A DNA stretch of 49,326 bases from an uncultured Pseudomonadota bacterium (GCA_903884235.1 CAISEB010000054.1:1-49326); one strand, 5' to 3'; counted from the stretch's first letter, positions 1-8,760 are shown. Made by a program: numbers and translations. Notes: generated by a model from the letters alone, not told the origin.

Positions 1-954
1 CGCCGCGACGGTCGCCGCCGGCACGGGCGCGGTGCGTGCCGCACGCGCGGCGCTGAACAGGGCATGCACGCCGAAGGCGACGACGGCGGCGGCGCTGAGC
101 GCCCCGCCGATCGCGAGCCACGGCAGGCGGCGCAGCGCGACGCCGCGGCCGGCCACCTCGCGCGCGGCACGACGCACCAGGGGCGGCGTCACGCGGTGCT
201 GCTCGCGCGTGTAGGCGCCGAGCAGCGCGCGATCGGCGATGACGTTGATCAGGCGCGGCACGCCGGCGGCGAGACGGTGCAGCTCGGCGAGCGCGCGCGT
301 CGTGAAGATCTCGCCGGTGGCGCCCGCGACCTTCAGCCGGTGGCGCACGTATGCGGCGCTCTCCTGCCGCGAGAGCGGATCGAGGTGGTAGCGGCCGGTG
401 ATGCGTTGAGCGAGCTGGCGCAGGTCGTTGCGGGACAGTACCTCGCGCAGTTCGGGCTGGCCGACGAGGATGATCTGCAGGAGCTTCTGCGTGGAGGTTT
501 CGAGGTTGGTCAGCAGCCGTACCTGCTCCAGCACGTCGGCGGACAGCTGCTGCGCCTCGTCGACGATCAGCACCACGCGTCGGCCGCGCGCATGCGCGTC
601 GAGCAGGAACGCGTTCAGCGCATCGACGGTGGCCTTGATGCTGCCGCGTGCCGCCGCGTCGAGCGCCACGTGCAGCTCGTCGCAGATCGCCAGCAGGAAC
701 TCCTCGGGCGTGACCCGGGGGTTGAGGATCAGCGCGACATCCGCGTGCGTCGGCAGCTCCGCGAGCAGGCTGCGGATCGTCGTCGTCTTGCCGGTGCCGA
801 CCTCGCCGGTCAGCTGCACGAAGCCGCCGGCGTTGTCGATGCCGTACAGCAGGTGCGCGAGCGCCTCCGCGTGCCGCTCGCTCAGGTAGAGGTAGCGTGG
901 GTCGGGGGTGATCGCGAAGGGCTTCTCGGCGAGCCCAAAGAAGCTCATGTACAT
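1..954 (-). CDS. ExeA/GspA-like AAA+ ATPase, C-terminus cut by window edge
   Basis: Partial gene of 318 visible codons, open to the window edge. The N-terminus MYMSFFGLAEKPF matches the hallmark start of the ExeA/GspA family (AAA_22 type ATPases used in type II secretion or cell-wall passage, and in related orphan ATPases). Walker A (GEVGTGKTT) is at about residues 48-56 and Walker B (VVLIVDEAQQL) at about 125-135. A hydrophobic segment near residues 275-297 is the expected single inner-membrane anchor, so the missing part should be the periplasmic domain. The start at 954 is chosen because family members begin MYxxFFGL; an internal ATG at 948 is the alternative. It lies 91 nt downstream of dinB on the same strand with its own -10-like TATGAT. 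No partner secretion genes are visible, so its machine is unknown. Confidence 0.85.
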   Translation of the reverse strand, partial: MYMSFFGLAEKPFAITPDPRYLYLSERHAEALAHLLYGIDNAGGFVQLTGEVGTGKTTTIRSLLAELPTHADVALILNPRVTPEEFLLAICDELHVALDAAARGSIKATVDALNAFLLDAHARGRRVVLIVDEAQQLSADVLEQVRLLTNLETSTQKLLQIILVGQPELREVLSRNDLRQLAQRITGRYHLDPLSRQESAAYVRHRLKVAGATGEIFTTRALAELHRLAAGVPRLINVIADRALLGAYTREQHRVTPPLVRRAAREVAGRGVALRRLPWLAIGGALSAAAVVAFGVHALFSAARAARTAPVPAATVAA

Positions 955-963
955 CGTGGACGC

Positions 964-969
964 ATCATA
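964..969 (-). promoter_or_regulatory. -10-like TATGAT before the ExeA-like gene
   Basis: TATGAT on the minus strand lies 9 nt before the ATG at 954, which would leave an mRNA leader of only about 3 nt. No good -35 is visible 16-18 nt upstream. Confidence 0.35.
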
Positions 970-1045
970 GCGAGTCGGCCCGGGACGTGGCGCCCGGGGC
1001 ACGGCATGGGCCGCAAGCTGCTGAAAACAGTACGGTTTGAGGCCG

Positions 1046-2263
1046 TCAGGAGCGGCGCCGAACGCCGCTGAAGCCATCTTCCTTGTCGGGGCGGTCGAGG
1101 CTGCTTGCGCGGGTGACCGCCGTCGACCCGAAGCGCTCGCGGATCCGGTCCAGTGTGGGATCGAGCCGTGTCGGCGTGCGCGCCGGTGCCGTGCCGGCCG
1201 CCGACGGTGCCGCGAACAGGTCGAGCTGCGCGGCCGGGGACAGCGTGCTGACGCCGACCCCGAGCAGGCGCACCGAGGCGCGCGGCTGCTCGGCGAGCCA
1301 GCCATCGAGCAGCGTCCGGGCGACCTCGAGCACGGTCCCGGTGTCCTGCGACGGCGGGCGGAAGCTGTGGCTGCGTGTGTAGGTCGTGAAGTCGCGGCGC
1401 CGGATCTTGACCGTCACCGTCGAGCACAGCAGCTCCTTGGCGCGCAGGCGCGTGCCGACCTTGTCGGCGAGGCGGGCGAGTTCAGCTCGCAGGTCCTCGC
1501 GCTGCCGCAGGTCCTTGTCGAAGGTCTCCTCGGCGCTGACCTGCTTTTCCTGCCAGTCGGACACGACCGGGCGCTCGTCGATGCCCGCCGCACGTTCGCG
1601 GATCCGAGTCGTGTAGCGCCCGAACATCGGCCACAGCACGGCATCGGCGGCCATCCGCAGCTGCCCGAAGGTGTGGACCCCGGCGGCCTCGAGCCGGGCG
1701 GCGGTCTTCGGGCCGATGCCGGACAGGCGCTTCGCCGGCAGCGGATCGAGGATGCGCTCGACGTCATCGGGTGCGATCACGCACAGGCCGTCCGGCTTCT
1801 CGAGGTCCGAGGCGATCTTGGCGAGCAGCTTGTTGTGGGAGATGCCGACCGACGCGGTCAGGCCCGTGCGCCGGTGGATGCGCACCTTGATCTCGGCGCC
1901 GATCGTGCGCGGCGCGCCGAACAGGCCGATGCTGCCGGTGACGTCCAGGAAGGCCTCGTCCAGCGACAGGCCCTCGACCAGCGGCGTGAACTCGTGGAAG
2001 ACGCCGAACACCTCGGTCGAGGCCTCGCGGTAGCGGCTCATCCGCGGCGGTACGACGATGGCCTGCGGGCAGCGCTCCAGCGCCATGCGCGTCGGCATCG
2101 CCGAGTGCACGCCGTACTTGCGGACCTCGTAGCTCGCCGCGGCGACGACGCCCCGCGCGGAGCCGCCGCCAACGATCACCGGCAGCCCACGCAGCTCCGG
2201 GCGGTCGTGCTGTTCGACCGACGCGAAGAACGCATCCATGTCGACGTGCAGGATCGCGCGCAC
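1046..2263 (-). CDS. dinB: DNA polymerase IV (Y-family translesion polymerase)
   Basis: 405 aa. It starts with GTG ten nt after the stop of the upstream DUF3667 gene. Family: error-prone Y-family polymerase that bypasses damaged template bases. The catalytic carboxylates are visible: Asp8 in HVDMDAFFASVE, and Asp102/Glu103 in SLDEAFLDVT. Tandem helix-hairpin-helix sequence follows (LPAKRLSGIGPKTAARLEA), then the little-finger domain. QLDLF at about residues 346-350 matches the beta-clamp binding pentapeptide. The roughly 55-residue tail beyond it (LDRIRERFG) makes the protein longer than E. coli DinB (351 aa), as in other proteobacterial versions. A 7-bp hairpin lies in the last codons (1051-1069). 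No LexA box is recognisable upstream; expression is probably by read-through from the DUF3667 gene. Confidence 0.96.
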   Translation of the reverse strand: MRAILHVDMDAFFASVEQHDRPELRGLPVIVGGGSARGVVAAASYEVRKYGVHSAMPTRMALERCPQAIVVPPRMSRYREASTEVFGVFHEFTPLVEGLSLDEAFLDVTGSIGLFGAPRTIGAEIKVRIHRRTGLTASVGISHNKLLAKIASDLEKPDGLCVIAPDDVERILDPLPAKRLSGIGPKTAARLEAAGVHTFGQLRMAADAVLWPMFGRYTTRIRERAAGIDERPVVSDWQEKQVSAEETFDKDLRQREDLRAELARLADKVGTRLRAKELLCSTVTVKIRRRDFTTYTRSHSFRPPSQDTGTVLEVARTLLDGWLAEQPRASVRLLGVGVSTLSPAAQLDLFAAPSAAGTAPARTPTRLDPTLDRIRERFGSTAVTRASSLDRPDKEDGFSGVRRRS

Positions 2264-2273
2264 CGGGGCCCCG

Positions 2274-3284
2274 TTACGAGAGCAAGACGCTGTAGACCGC
2301 TGTCAGGACCAGCGTGACCATCAGGAAGATCAGGTAGGCGAACGACACGATGCCGATCTTGACCAGCGTCAGCGCGCGACCCTGCCCGTAGAACGTGCGC
2401 ATCGAACGGTAGACGTACCACGGCGTGTACAGGAACAGGATGACGGCGCCGAGGTTCACGAGCGGCGCGAGCGCGGGCACGACGCCGGCGAGCGCGCTGA
2501 GCACGATCTCCAGCGACATCGCCAGGTACAGTGCGGCGTGGTTGTGCAGGAAGAACACCAGGTGTTCGACGTAGTACTGGCGCGGGAACCAGTACAGCAG
2601 CGACATCACGAGGGCCATCAGCGGCAGGAACACGAACATCATGCGCGGCAGGTTGGCGCGCACGGCGTGCATGGCCTCGTCGGGGCTGCGGCCCGCGTTG
2701 CGCTCGCAGCCGGCACGGAGCGCGTTCGTCACCCAGGTCCAGCCCGAGGTCAGTCGCGCGCAGTTCTTCGGCGTCAGCCCGAGGGTGCCGAGGTTGAAGC
2801 TGCGGCCGGCGTGGGATCTCTTGGTCTTCCCGGCGACCGCGTCCTTCGTCGCCGTGGCCAGCTTGCCAGCGGCGGCGCTGTCGACGGCGCCCTCGTCGGC
2901 ATCGGCATCGGTGTCGACGGCCGCCGTCGCGGGCGCAGCGTCCGTCACCGCCGCCGGCGCCGGGAGCGCCGCGTGCGGCACGTCGACCTTCGTCGTCGCC
3001 GAGGCCAGCGCGAACACGAGGATGCTGAGCACGAGGTACAGCCGCACCGGCGGCACGTAGCGCGCGCGGCGCGCGGCGAAGTACTCGGTGGTGAGACGCC
3101 CCGGGCGGGCGAGCAGCAGCCCCATCGTCCCCCAGAACCGGCCGTCGAGGTGCGTCAGGACGTGCCAGCCGTCGTGCAGCAGCGCGCCGAGCGTGCGGGC
3201 GCTGTCGTGGACGTGCTGGCCGCACTGGGAGCAGTAAGGCCCGGACAGCGGGGCGTCGCAGTTGGCGCAGGTCGAATGGAGCAA
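2274..3284 (-). CDS. DUF3667 zinc-ribbon membrane protein
   Basis: 336 aa of unknown function. The N-terminus carries a zinc ribbon: Cys6-x2-Cys9 and Cys18-x2-Cys21 in CANCDAPLSGPYCSQCGQ, the signature of DUF3667 proteins. A conserved amphipathic part (DGRFWGTMGLLLARPGRL) follows, then a low-complexity Ala/Asp-rich stretch at about 115-160. The C-terminal half has four or five hydrophobic helices, for example around residues 225-245, 255-300 and 310-336. The start is a TTG at 3284, accepted because the ribbon sits at the very N-terminus in this family and there is no usable ATG upstream; Shine-Dalgarno support is poor. It sits 10 nt upstream of dinB on the same strand and is probably co-transcribed with it. 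Function cannot be assigned. Confidence 0.8.
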   Translation of the reverse strand: MLHSTCANCDAPLSGPYCSQCGQHVHDSARTLGALLHDGWHVLTHLDGRFWGTMGLLLARPGRLTTEYFAARRARYVPPVRLYLVLSILVFALASATTKVDVPHAALPAPAAVTDAAPATAAVDTDADADEGAVDSAAAGKLATATKDAVAGKTKRSHAGRSFNLGTLGLTPKNCARLTSGWTWVTNALRAGCERNAGRSPDEAMHAVRANLPRMMFVFLPLMALVMSLLYWFPRQYYVEHLVFFLHNHAALYLAMSLEIVLSALAGVVPALAPLVNLGAVILFLYTPWYVYRSMRTFYGQGRALTLVKIGIVSFAYLIFLMVTLVLTAVYSVLLS

Positions 3285-3425
3285 CGGGGATGCCGGTGGC
3301 GAGAGATCCCCCTAAGGTGCCAGAACCGCCCGCGGCCGGCGAGCCCGGCCGCCGACACGAAATCCCCCTCCGGCGCCGGCCGCGACGGGGCAAAATGGCC
3401 ACCCGCCCCGGAGGGCAGGAGTCCG

Positions 3426-4310
3426 ATGTTCAGTCCCACCAAGCGCATGGCGATGCTCTCGATCGCGACGTCGATCCTGACGCTCGGCCTCAAGTTCGGC
3501 GCCTACGCGCTGACCGATTCCATGGGGCTCCTGTCCGATGCCCTCGAGGCGCTCGTCAACCTCGCCGCCGGCGTCGTTGCGCTGTGCGTGCTGTGGGTCG
3601 CCGAGCAGCCCGCCGACGAGGACCATGCGTACGGCCACGAGAAGGCGGAGTACTTCTCGAGCGGCGTCGAGGGCGGGCTGATCCTGGTCGCCTCGGCCGG
3701 GATCATCTGGGCCGCCAGCACGCGCCTGCTCCATCCCGCCGAGCTCTCGCGACTCGGCCCCGGCCTCCTGGTCGCGGCGCTCGCCGCGGCGATGAACTTC
3801 ATCACCGCCCGCCTGATGATGCGAGTCGCGCGCGAGCACGACAGCATCACCGTCGAGGCGGACGCGCATCACCTGATGACCGACGTCGTCACCTCGATCG
3901 GGGTCATCGCCGGCCTGCTGATCATCATGTTCGCGCCCGGCGCCAAGATCCTCGACCCGCTGATCGCGATCGGCGTCGCCGTGCACATCGCCTGGGTCGG
4001 CATCTCGCTGGTGCGCCGCTCGGTCGATGGCCTGATGGACAAGTCGTTGCCACCCGCCGAGCTCAATCTCGTCAACAGGACGCTGGCCGCGACGCTGCGT
4101 CCGGGCGATCGCGTCGCGCACCTGCGCACCCGCAAGGCCGGCTCGCGGCGCTTCATCGAGTTCAAGCTGCACGTCCCGGACCAGGACACGGTCGCCTCGG
4201 CGCACGACGCGTGCGATGCGCTCGAGCACGCGCTCGCCCAGGCGTTGGCGAAGACCGTGGTCACGATCCACGTCGAGCCGCTCGGCAACGCACCGCCGGA
4301 GTCGCAGTGA
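3426..4310 (+). CDS. CDF-family cation efflux transporter
   Basis: 294 aa. Family: cation diffusion facilitators, proton-coupled exporters of divalent metals in the inner membrane. Six hydrophobic helices occupy residues 8-200, followed by a cytosolic ferredoxin-like domain. The cytoplasmic loop motif DEDHAYGHEKAEYF (65-78) is diagnostic. In TM5 the usual metal ligands are present as His149-x3-Asp153. By alignment to E. coli FieF through the QPAD-loop, the TM2 site reads Glu41-x3-Asn45 where FieF has Asp-x3-Asp, so the metal site is atypical and specificity cannot be stated. ATG at 3426 has a GGAG 12 nt upstream. It is divergent from the DUF3667 gene and 13 nt ahead of the 3HB-oligomer hydrolase on the same strand. 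Confidence 0.92.
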   Translation: MFSPTKRMAMLSIATSILTLGLKFGAYALTDSMGLLSDALEALVNLAAGVVALCVLWVAEQPADEDHAYGHEKAEYFSSGVEGGLILVASAGIIWAASTRLLHPAELSRLGPGLLVAALAAAMNFITARLMMRVAREHDSITVEADAHHLMTDVVTSIGVIAGLLIIMFAPGAKILDPLIAIGVAVHIAWVGISLVRRSVDGLMDKSLPPAELNLVNRTLAATLRPGDRVAHLRTRKAGSRRFIEFKLHVPDQDTVASAHDACDALEHALAQALAKTVVTIHVEPLGNAPPESQ

Positions 4311-4323
4311 GCCGGCGACGCCG

Positions 4324-6303
4324 ATGAGCGAGGTCCGCGCCGAGATCGAGGGCGAGGAGCAGCGGCTCGAGCTCGATGGCCACTCCGACGACCTGCTGAC
4401 GGCCGGGCTCGGGCTCACCGGCCTGCGCGCGCCGGTGCCGGCGTTCGCCGACCCGTGCGCGCCGACGCCGCGTGAACTGCGCCGTCGCGCGATCCACGCG
4501 GCCTGGCGCGGACTCGTCGATATCACCGGCGCGGGCGGCTTCGGACGCCTGTACGGCCCGCTGTCCGACCGGCGCGTGGGCGGCGTCGAGCTGCTCGTCG
4601 GCGTGCGCACGCCCGATGGCCGCGGCCGCACGACCGTGCTGCTGCAGATCCCGGACGGCTTCGATCCCGCCGACCCCTGCCTCGTCGCGGTCGCCTCGTC
4701 CGGCTCGCGCGGCATCTACGGCGCCCTGCCGACGGCCGCCGAGTGGGCGCTGCAGCGCGGCTTCGCCGTCGTGCACACCGACAAGGGCACCGGCAACGGC
4801 ATCTGGGACCTCGATCGGGGCCGGGGCTATCGCCTCGATGGCACGTTCTCGACGGACCGCGCCGATCCGCGCCTGTCGTTCGCCCCGGACGCCGGCGCCG
4901 AACTCGATGCGTTCACGGCGCGGGCACCGCACTCGCTGGCCTTCAAGCACGCGCACTCGGGCCTGAACCCCGAGGCGGACTGGGGCGTGTACCTGCTGCA
5001 GGCCATCGACGCCGCGTTCCAGCTGCTCAACCGCGAGTATGCGACGCGGCTGCGCCGGCCACTGGCGCCGGCCGGCGCGCTCGTGCTTGCGGTCGGCATC
5101 TCGAACGGCGGCGCGACCGTGCTGCGCGCGCTCGAGCGCGATCGCGCGGGGTGGATCAGCGGCGCCGTCGCCGTCGAGCCGAGCGCGACCGTCGCCGGGC
5201 GCACCGCGGGGCTCGAGATCCGCTATGGCGCGACGCGACTCGCCGACGCGGGCATCTCGCTGACGGACTACACGAGCCTGCACCTGCTGTACCAGCCGGT
5301 CGCTGTGCTCGCCGCGACGGAGGCCGGTGCCCCGCTCGCGGCCGCGACCACCGCCGCGCGTCCGATGCTCGAGGCCTGGTGTCGGCAGTTGCAGGACCTC
5401 GGGCTGCTCGCGGCGGGACCCGTCGACGCCGCGGCCCGCGAGGCGCGGGCGCGGCTGCTCGCCGGCGGCATCGTCCCCGAGGCGCTCGCGCTCGGGCACT
5501 TCAACCAGATGGCGAACCTGTGGCCCGCGCTGTGCGCGACCTACGCCTCGGCGTACGCGCGACGGCCGGCATGGCGACCGTACGCCGAGGTCGGCTTCGC
5601 GGCGGTGGCGCCGGACGGCACGCCGCGGCCGCTCGCGGAAGAGGAAGCCGCCACGCTCTGGGCCGACGGCACCGGCATCGCGCCGACCTGCGGCGTCGCG
5701 CTCGTGGCGCCCAGCGAGGACGGCGTGCGGCGCGCGTGCAACGCAGGCAGCGTGCCGTTCGCGCTCGCATTCGCGCCCGACCGGCTGCTCGAGGGCATCC
5801 CGGGCGCGCGCCCGGCGCTGCCAGCCGATCGCGAAGCGATGCTGGCCGATGTCGCCCGCGGCCAGGCCGACGCCGCGATGACGGCGCAACCGGGCAACCG
5901 GCCCGTCGTGCTGCTGCACGGGCGCATGGACGGCCTGATCCCGGTGAACCATTCTTCGCGTGCGTACTACGCGGTCAACCGCCGCGATCGCGGCGCGCGC
6001 GACGAGATCCGCTACTACGAACTGCAGCACGGCCAGCATTTCGATGGCGCGCTCGCGGTGCCGGGGCTCGACAGCGGTGCGGTGCCGATGCAGGCGTGGA
6101 CGCGCCGCTGCCTCGAGATCGTGCATGCGCGCCTGACGCGAGGCGAGGCGTTGCCGCCGAGCCAGGTCATCCGCTCGACGCCTCGCGGCGGCACGCCGGG
6201 GCGGGCGCCGCCGCTGACGGCCGATCATCTCGGCGTGCTCGCGGCGCAGCCGGGCGAGGATGCGATCCACAGCGCCGACGGGGTGCTGTCGATACCGCAG
6301 TGA
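4324..6303 (+). CDS. D-(-)-3-hydroxybutyrate oligomer hydrolase family protein
   Basis: 659 aa. It resembles 3HB-oligomer hydrolases, which cleave short oligomers from poly-3-hydroxybutyrate breakdown to monomer. Conserved segments include VASSGSRGIYGALPTAAEWA and HTDKGTGNG. The lipase-type nucleophile box is GISNG with Ser260. Near the C-terminus VVLLHGRMDGLIPVNHSSRA and ELQHGQHFDG look like the Asp and His parts of the triad. There is no signal peptide (acidic MSEVRAEIEGEEQ start), so an intracellular enzyme is predicted, unlike secreted relatives. ATG at 4324 is 13 nt after the CDF gene; the upstream frame stays open inside that gene but shows no family similarity. A PHB reductase gene lies elsewhere in the window (35855-36592). 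Confidence 0.9.
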   Translation: MSEVRAEIEGEEQRLELDGHSDDLLTAGLGLTGLRAPVPAFADPCAPTPRELRRRAIHAAWRGLVDITGAGGFGRLYGPLSDRRVGGVELLVGVRTPDGRGRTTVLLQIPDGFDPADPCLVAVASSGSRGIYGALPTAAEWALQRGFAVVHTDKGTGNGIWDLDRGRGYRLDGTFSTDRADPRLSFAPDAGAELDAFTARAPHSLAFKHAHSGLNPEADWGVYLLQAIDAAFQLLNREYATRLRRPLAPAGALVLAVGISNGGATVLRALERDRAGWISGAVAVEPSATVAGRTAGLEIRYGATRLADAGISLTDYTSLHLLYQPVAVLAATEAGAPLAAATTAARPMLEAWCRQLQDLGLLAAGPVDAAAREARARLLAGGIVPEALALGHFNQMANLWPALCATYASAYARRPAWRPYAEVGFAAVAPDGTPRPLAEEEAATLWADGTGIAPTCGVALVAPSEDGVRRACNAGSVPFALAFAPDRLLEGIPGARPALPADREAMLADVARGQADAAMTAQPGNRPVVLLHGRMDGLIPVNHSSRAYYAVNRRDRGARDEIRYYELQHGQHFDGALAVPGLDSGAVPMQAWTRRCLEIVHARLTRGEALPPSQVIRSTPRGGTPGRAPPLTADHLGVLAAQPGEDAIHSADGVLSIPQ

Positions 6304-6312
6304 GGCGCTCGA

Positions 6313-7722
6313 TCAGCCGTCCGGCGGGCGCCGCGCGTGCCAGTCGGTGCAGCGCTGGAAGGCCGCTGCGACCCGCAGCAGGCGCGCCTCCGAGAAAGGC
6401 GGGCCGACGAGCTGCAGGCCGACCGGCATGCCCGCCGCGTCGAACCCGGCCGGCAGGCTCAAGGCCGGCACGCCGAGATAGTTGAAGGGCGCGACGCAGC
6501 GCACCAGCGCCGCGATGACCGTCCACATCGACTCACCACCCCCGACATCGGTCGCGGCGAGCGTCGGGACCGCGACCGCGAGCGTCGGCGTCGCGAGCAC
6601 GTCGCAGCGGGCATAGACGCCTGCCACGAACTCGCGCAGGTGGCGCGGCCTGAGCTGCGCGGCGGCGAGATAGGTCGGTGCGGGGATCGCGAAGCCGGTC
6701 TCGATGCGCGCGCGCACCTGCGGGGCGTACGACTCGGGATGGGCCCGCAGGAATCCCGCATGCGCCGCCGCCGCTTCCGCGTAGACGAGCACGCGCCCGA
6801 GCTCGGTGAGCAGCGCGGGCGCCGGCGCCTCGACCGGCACGAGGATCGCGCCGGCCGAGGCGAGCTCCGCGAGCGCGGTCTCGAGCGCGGCGGCGACGTC
6901 GCCGTCGACGTCCTCGAAGTAGTGCCGGCGCGGCACGCCGATCCTGAGGCCCGCGACGCCCGCCTCGAGCCGCGCGAGGAAGTCGGGTGGCGGCGTGCGC
7001 CGCGTCGAGGGGTCCGCCGGATCGTGGCCGGCGATCGCGCCGAGCAGGTGCGCGAGGTCGGCCGCCGTCCGCGCCAGCGGGCCGACGTGGTCGCACGACC
7101 ACGACAGCGGCATCGCGCCCGTGCGCGGCACGAGGCCGTAGGTGGGCTTGAGCCCGACGACGCCGTTGACCGACGCCGGGCCCCGGATCGAGCCGCCCGT
7201 GTCGGAGCCGAGGGCGCCGTAGGCGAGTCGCGCCGCGACCGCGGCGCCCGCGCCGCTCGAGGAACCGCCGGCAATGCGCGCCGGATCCCACGGGTTGTGG
7301 CAGTCGCCGTGCACGCGGTTGTGCCCGGTGGGGCCAAGCGCGAACTCGGTCATGTTGAGCGCGCCGAGATTGATCGCACCGGCCCGCCGCAGGCGCTCGA
7401 CGACCGTTGCGGCGGTCGTGGCGCGATGCGAGGCGAGGAACCCGGAGCCGGCCGACGTCGGCGCGGGGGGGTCGTAGAACATGTCCTTGAGCGCGATCGG
7501 CACGCCGTGCAGCGCGCCGACCACCGTGCCGCGCGCGCGCGCGGCATCGGCGCCGCGAGCCGCGGCCAGTGCCGCCTCCTCGTCGATGCGCAGGAAGCAG
7601 TTGAGGCGCGGGTTGGCGCGGCGCGCACGCGCGAGGCACGCGGTGGTGAGCTCGAGGCTCGAGATGCGGCCTGCGGCCAGTGCGGCGGCGGCCTCGGTCA
7701 GCGTCGCGGGCAGCTCGTCCAT
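6313..7722 (-). CDS. Amidase-signature hydrolase (GatA/AtzE type)
   Basis: 469 aa. Family: amidase signature enzymes, which hydrolyse amides through a Ser-cisSer-Lys triad. The triad is visible as Lys79 (VPIALKDMF), Ser154 in GGSSSGAG and Ser178 in SDTGGSIRGP, the same numbers as in well-studied GatA proteins. GatB and GatC are absent from the neighbourhood, so this is probably a stand-alone or AtzE-like amidase, not tRNA amidotransferase. The ATG overlaps the stop of the small upstream gene (TGATG), indicating translational coupling. No signal peptide is visible, so it should be cytoplasmic. Substrate unknown. It converges on the 3HB-oligomer hydrolase with only 9 nt between them. Confidence 0.92.
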   Translation of the reverse strand: MDELPATLTEAAAALAAGRISSLELTTACLARARRANPRLNCFLRIDEEAALAAARGADAARARGTVVGALHGVPIALKDMFYDPPAPTSAGSGFLASHRATTAATVVERLRRAGAINLGALNMTEFALGPTGHNRVHGDCHNPWDPARIAGGSSSGAGAAVAARLAYGALGSDTGGSIRGPASVNGVVGLKPTYGLVPRTGAMPLSWSCDHVGPLARTAADLAHLLGAIAGHDPADPSTRRTPPPDFLARLEAGVAGLRIGVPRRHYFEDVDGDVAAALETALAELASAGAILVPVEAPAPALLTELGRVLVYAEAAAAHAGFLRAHPESYAPQVRARIETGFAIPAPTYLAAAQLRPRHLREFVAGVYARCDVLATPTLAVAVPTLAATDVGGGESMWTVIAALVRCVAPFNYLGVPALSLPAGFDAAGMPVGLQLVGPPFSEARLLRVAAAFQRCTDWHARRPPDG

Positions 7723-7943
7723 CAGTCGCCGTCGACCGCGAGCCGGGCGAGCTCCGCGACGAACCCGTCCGGCGCGTCGTCGAACCCCGGCTGTCCGCCG
7801 GCGCCGATCGCGGCAAGCGCGTTCGCGGCACCCACGGCAATGCGGGCGATCGTCTCCGGGTCCGGTGGCGGCAGTCCGGCGAGGCGCAGCAGCGCCTCGA
7901 CCGTCGCGGGCGGAACGGGGGGCGGTGTTTCGGGGCCGTTCAA
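7722..7943 (-). CDS. Small AtzG-like (DUF4089-type) amidase partner
   Basis: 73 aa, read from a TTG at 7943 with GGAGA about 8 nt upstream; no in-frame ATG exists. The core LLRLAGLPPPDPETIARIAV and the later DDAPDGF resemble the short helical AtzG/DUF4089 proteins that bind and stabilise AtzE-type amidases. The stop codon shares its last A with the amidase ATG (TGATG), the classic arrangement for a subunit pair made in equal amounts. The match is by eye and weak at the C-terminus, so it could also be an unrelated leader peptide; codon use is typical of real genes here. Confidence 0.5.
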   Translation of the reverse strand: MNGPETPPPVPPATVEALLRLAGLPPPDPETIARIAVGAANALAAIGAGGQPGFDDAPDGFVAELARLAVDGD

Positions 7944-8045
7944 TGCAGGGTCTCCGGCGGCACGGGCCCGCCCAGCATTGCAGTCCGGGGCCGACGCGTC
8001 AAAATGTGACCCCCGGGCGCCGTCGACCCGCAGCTGGAGACCGAC

Positions 8046-8759
8046 ATGCGCATCCACGTGTCCGAAACGACCGAACTCGCCGCCACGCGCGCGGCGGAGT
8101 GGTTGCGCACGGAGATCGGCCGCGCGGTCGCGCAGCGCGAACGCTGTCTGGTCGCGCTCTCGGGCGGGCGGACGCCGTGGCGGATGCTGCACGAGCTCAG
8201 GCAGCTGCGCGTGCACTGGCATGGCGTCGAGCTCTACCAGGTCGACGAGCGCGTGGTGTCGGCCAACGACGAGCGGCGCAATGCACGCCAGATCGCCGAC
8301 CTGATGATCGCGCCGGACGCGCTCGCCGCCGCCCAGTTCCACCCGATGCCGGTGGAGCGCGAACCGCTCGCGGCGGGCGCCGAGGACTACGCGGCGCTGC
8401 TCGCCGAGCGCGCCGGCAGCCCGCCGGTGCTCGACGTCGTCCAGCTGGGCCTTGGCGCGGACGCGCACACCGCCTCGCTGGTGCCGGGCGATGCGCTGCT
8501 CGGGGTGCACGATCGCGACGTCGGCATCAGCGGCCTCTACCAGGGCGTGCTGCGGATGTCGTTGACGTTCCGGGTGCTGAACGCCGCGCGCCACCGGCTG
8601 TGGCTGGTCACCGGCGCCGACAAGGTCAAGGCGCTGCGCCAGCTGTGGGACGGCGACGCGTCCGTGCCCGCGGGTCGCGTCGCGCGCGAGGCCTCGATCG
8701 TCTTCGCGGATGCCGCGGCCGCGGCGGGACTGCCGCCGGAACTGCGCAGCCCGCACTGA
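8046..8759 (+). CDS. pgl: 6-phosphogluconolactonase
   Basis: 237 aa, DevB-type lactonase that hydrolyses 6-phosphogluconolactone in the oxidative pentose phosphate or Entner-Doudoroff pathway; cytosolic. Signature parts are LVALSGGRTPWRMLHEL (residues about 36-52), YQVDERVV with the following NDERRNARQ, and the active-site region LDVVQLGLGADAHTASLVPG. The length is typical. ATG at 8046 has GGAG 8 nt upstream. A -10-like CAAAAT lies near 8000. Usual partners zwf and edd are not in the window. The stop is 1 nt from the stop of the convergent prolyl oligopeptidase gene. Confidence 0.95.
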   Translation: MRIHVSETTELAATRAAEWLRTEIGRAVAQRERCLVALSGGRTPWRMLHELRQLRVHWHGVELYQVDERVVSANDERRNARQIADLMIAPDALAAAQFHPMPVEREPLAAGAEDYAALLAERAGSPPVLDVVQLGLGADAHTASLVPGDALLGVHDRDVGISGLYQGVLRMSLTFRVLNAARHRLWLVTGADKVKALRQLWDGDASVPAGRVAREASIVFADAAAAAGLPPELRSPH

Positions 8760-8760
8760 G

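Noticed and set aside
1051-1069. A 7-bp hairpin at the end of dinB as a terminator
   Set aside because: It is inside the coding region, short, and not followed by a T-rich stretch.
2238-4310. A very long plus-strand open frame of 690 codons upstream of and including the CDF gene
   Set aside because: Only the part from 3426 has family similarity. The rest is antisense to the DUF3667 gene and is Arg/Gln/His-rich, typical of an antisense frame in GC-rich DNA.
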